From positions 434,001 to 498,000 of the forward strand of contig NZ_JAGKSP010000003.1 in assembly GCF_017942085.1 (NCBI RefSeq): a stretch of 64,000 nt of DNA, read 5' to 3'. The notes beneath the pieces are model-generated. The model was not told the origin of the DNA. It worked only from the letters and a program-made list of their open reading frames with translations, and ran no database searches. Both the position numbers and the translations under genes were made by a program. Shown piece after piece: positions 61,483-64,000 of this stretch. This stretch comes from Paenibacillus lignilyticus (GTDB lineage: Bacteria > Bacillota > Bacilli > Paenibacillales > Paenibacillaceae). Within the stretch, counting starts at the first letter, position 1, and each line of letters begins with the position of its first letter.

Positions 61483-64000
61483 TTACGCTTTCTCTACGTT
61501 GAAATACTGGGCTTCCGGATGGGCGAATACCATCGCGGATACCGATGCTTCCGGCTCCATCATGAAACCTTCGGTTAATTGTACGCCGATATCCTCCGGT
61601 TTCATCAGCTCAAACAGCGGCTGTTGATCTTCCAGGTTCGGACAAGCCGGGTAACCAAAGGATACGCGAATACCTTGATAACGAGCGCCATGGCGCTGTT
61701 TCATCGTCATCTCCGGATGATCCGGGAACCCCCAAGTATCGCGCATCAGATGATGAACGCGTTCTGCCATGGCTTCCGCAACCTCAAGTGCAACGGATTG
61801 CAGCGCATGGGAGCGCAAGTAGTCGCCGTTATCTTTCAGCTCGGTCGCTTTCTCCCTTACGCCTTCACCTGCTGTTACGACGAGGAAGCCGACGTAATCC
61901 ATCACGCCGCTCTCCACCGATTTCAAGAAATCCGCCAAGCAAAGATAAGGCTCAACTTGCTGGCGAGGGAACGTGAACCGTTTGATCTCAACACCCGGCT
62001 GGCTTGGGTCATAAATAATAATATCGTTGCCCGATGATTGTGCCGGGAAGAAACGATACATCCCGTTAGCTTTCAGCAAGCCTTTGGCGCCATCGGCAAG
62101 AAGTCCGTCAACCGTCTCTTTCAAACTCGCTGCTTTCTCATTGCCTTCGGCAAGCAGTGTGTCCACGTTGCCTTTCAAACCAAGATGATGGCCAAGCAGC
62201 ATCTGCATGTTAATATAAGGCACGATATGCGGAATCGGTACGTTGCGAAGTACATGTCGCTCCGTATCCGGCGGGATGTACACGGGAGCATCCTTGGAAA
62301 CATTCGATTTCACCGCACGCGTCAGCTCAGGAAGCGGCTTCTTCTCCGTTTCTTCCAAGTAGCCGGATGCTTTGAGCGCAGCCATTTCTTCTTCATAGAC
62401 GAGGCGGTGTTCCTTGTCCATCAGCTTGTTGGCAATGTCCAAACCATCCATCGCATCCTTCGCGTACAGCACCAACCCGTCATATTCAGGTCCGATCCGA
62501 TGCTTCGTAAATTTACGGGTAAGCGCCGCGCCTCCGACCAGAATCGGAGCGTCAATGCCTGCACTGCGCAAATCCTGCGCGGTCAGCACCATCTGCTGGG
62601 CCGATTTCACGAGCAGACCTGAAAGTCCAATCGCGTCAACCGGTTCCTTGCGGTACGACTCAATAATCTGTTCGGGCGGAACTTTGATGCCCAAGTTTAT
62701 GATTTTGTAGCCATTGTTGGATAAGATGATTTCGACCAGGTTTTTACCGATATCATGGACGTCGCCTTTAACCGTGGCCAGCATGATTTTACCTTTAACA
62801 GCCGTTTCATTCTTTTCCATGAACGGTTCGAGATACGTAACGGACGCTTTCATCACTTCGGCGCTTTGCAGCACCTCTGCCACGATCAGCTCATTTCCGT
62901 TAAACAGGCGGCCGACTTCCTCCATCCCTCTCATCAGCGGTCCGTTGATGATTTCAAGCGGCGAGTACTTCTTCATCGCCTCATCAAGATCCGGATAGAG
63001 TCCTTCCTTCGTTCCTTCGACAACATAAGAAGCAAGGCGTTCTTCAAGCGTCAACGTGGAAATTTTCTCTTTCTTCACAACTTTCTTCTCGCGGAATGCT
63101 GCGACGAAAGCAGCCAACGTCTCATCGTTCGTATTGTAGATCAACTCTTCGGCAAGGCGGCGCTCTTCTTCCGGAATGGAAGCATACCGCTCCAGTTTCT
63201 CCGTATTCACGATTGCATAATCAAGACCGGCCTTCGTCGTGTGATAGAGATAAACGGAGTTAAGCACTTCACGGCCCGCATCCGGCAAGCCGAACGAGAT
63301 ATTACTCAGCCCGAGTATCGTCTTAGCCTTCGGATACTTCGCTTTAATCATCTTAATGCCTTCTATGGTCTCAACCGCAGAACCGATATACTGCGGATCG
63401 CCGGATCCAACCGGGAACATGTTCGGGTCAAAAATAATATCTTCCGGGTTCATGCCATATTTGCCGGTTAACAGCTCATACGACCGTGTAGCCACTTCCA
63501 TCTTCGCTTCACGCGATACGGCTTGTCCACGCTCATCGATAAGAATACAAACAACGGCCGCACCGTAGCGATGAATGAGCGGCAAAATCTTCTCGAATTT
63601 GGACTCGCCATCCTCCAAGTTAATGGAGTTGATAATGGCTTTCCCTTGGGAATACTTCAAGCCTAGCTCAATAATATGATCGTACGTGGAATCGAGCATG
63701 AGCGGCACTTTTATCTTCTTCACAACTTCGGGAAGGAATTTATGAACGGCATGCGCCTCATCAATGTCGGTATCCTGAAGGTTAATATCAATAATGTGAG
63801 CGCCGCCCTTCACTTGTGCACGGGCAATTTCGGACGCTTCATCATACTTCTCTTCTTTTATGAGTCGTTTGAATTTCCGGGATCCGGAAATATTCGTACG
63901 TTCACCGATCATGATAGGACGGTTATCTTCTTCAATATAAACCGTCTCGATACCGGAAACCGCCGGCGGATGCTCCCCTTGTTTCGAACGCGGCGCGTAA
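61483..64000 (-). CDS. metH: Cobalamin-dependent methionine synthase, C-terminal part
   Basis: The frame is open to the right edge, so the N-terminal homocysteine-binding domain lies outside. The visible part (about 839 residues) holds the pterin-binding domain (ERTNISGSRKF onward), the cobalamin cap, and the cobalamin-binding domain with DVHDIGKN. The C-terminal SAM-dependent reactivation domain follows (RVSFGYPACPNLEDQ). MetH transfers a methyl group from methyl-tetrahydrofolate to homocysteine. No truncation is implied; the loss is only the window edge. Confidence 0.95.
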   Translation of the reverse strand, partial: YAPRSKQGEHPPAVSGIETVYIEEDNRPIMIGERTNISGSRKFKRLIKEEKYDEASEIARAQVKGGAHIIDINLQDTDIDEAHAVHKFLPEVVKKIKVPLMLDSTYDHIIELGLKYSQGKAIINSINLEDGESKFEKILPLIHRYGAAVVCILIDERGQAVSREAKMEVATRSYELLTGKYGMNPEDIIFDPNMFPVGSGDPQYIGSAVETIEGIKMIKAKYPKAKTILGLSNISFGLPDAGREVLNSVYLYHTTKAGLDYAIVNTEKLERYASIPEEERRLAEELIYNTNDETLAAFVAAFREKKVVKKEKISTLTLEERLASYVVEGTKEGLYPDLDEAMKKYSPLEIINGPLMRGMEEVGRLFNGNELIVAEVLQSAEVMKASVTYLEPFMEKNETAVKGKIMLATVKGDVHDIGKNLVEIILSNNGYKIINLGIKVPPEQIIESYRKEPVDAIGLSGLLVKSAQQMVLTAQDLRSAGIDAPILVGGAALTRKFTKHRIGPEYDGLVLYAKDAMDGLDIANKLMDKEHRLVYEEEMAALKASGYLEETEKKPLPELTRAVKSNVSKDAPVYIPPDTERHVLRNVPIPHIVPYINMQMLLGHHLGLKGNVDTLLAEGNEKAASLKETVDGLLADGAKGLLKANGMYRFFPAQSSGNDIIIYDPSQPGVEIKRFTFPRQQVEPYLCLADFLKSVESGVMDYVGFLVVTAGEGVREKATELKDNGDYLRSHALQSVALEVAEAMAERVHHLMRDTWGFPDHPEMTMKQRHGARYQGIRVSFGYPACPNLEDQQPLFELMKPEDIGVQLTEGFMMEPEASVSAMVFAHPEAQYFNVEKA

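Noticed and set aside
61483..64000. metH as a truncated or short methionine synthase
   Set aside because: The frame stays open to the right edge, so the missing N-terminal domain is simply outside the window.

Overview
The window looks like a chromosomal segment of a low- to mid-GC, spore-forming Bacillales bacterium, most probably of the Paenibacillaceae (Paenibacillus or Cohnella type). The reasons are a serS gene under a T-box leader, a bacillithiol-disulfide-reductase-type ypdA, a mrfA/mrfB pair, B. subtilis-style LexA boxes, strong AGGAGG ribosome binding sites, and many GTG/TTG starts. This family-level placement is an inference. Almost everything is on the minus strand, in tight operons closed by obvious intrinsic terminators. 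I saw no rRNA, tRNA, insertion sequence, prophage or CRISPR array.

Layout. 1-3.8 kb: a Gln-rich protein cut by the window edge, then a moxR - DUF58 - DUF4129 operon. 3.9-5.4 kb: serS with its T-box. 5.9-9.8 kb: two ABC exporter half-transporters behind a leader containing a 29-codon reading frame and a terminator (an attenuator). 10-19 kb: small conserved proteins, ypdA, a two-gene 2-oxoacid:ferredoxin oxidoreductase, a YdjC-type deacetylase, an APH-like kinase and a MOSC protein. 19-25 kb: an APC permease, a membrane-anchored receiver protein, a DUF3298 protein, a GNAT enzyme with an orphan PhnC-like ATPase, a small gene whose promoter carries two LexA boxes, a 46-residue unannotated frame, and a HAD phosphatase whose -10 box lies in a perfect palindrome.

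25-38 kb: topB with a membrane glucosaminidase-like protein, gltD without its large subunit, thioesterase, thyA - dfrA, and the pyruvate dehydrogenase operon pdhABCD. 38-48 kb: esterase, low-molecular-weight phosphatase, TRIC-type channel, thiN, a MutS2 paralogue without an Smr domain, an unassigned structured RNA with its own promoter and terminator, an MBL hydrolase, a nitrilase with two GNAT genes, and a two-component system. 48-64 kb: an ABC-F ATPase, a Ser/Thr kinase fused to a ParA/CpaE-like domain, an eight-gene DNA-repair-centred operon (mrfA, mrfB, HAD, Fpg-like, nfo, CPPR, ylmA-like, methyltransferase), rnz, and metH running off the right edge.

The most interesting signal is a DNA-damage theme. 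A perfect GAAC-N4-GTTC box sits at the predicted start of the mrfA operon, which joins mitomycin-repair genes to a base-excision glycosylase and endonuclease IV. A separate 73-residue protein has two such boxes over its promoter. Other leads are the attenuator before the ABC exporter, the orphan structured RNA at about 43.04-43.29 kb, the kinase-CpaE fusion, and the membrane-tethered receiver.
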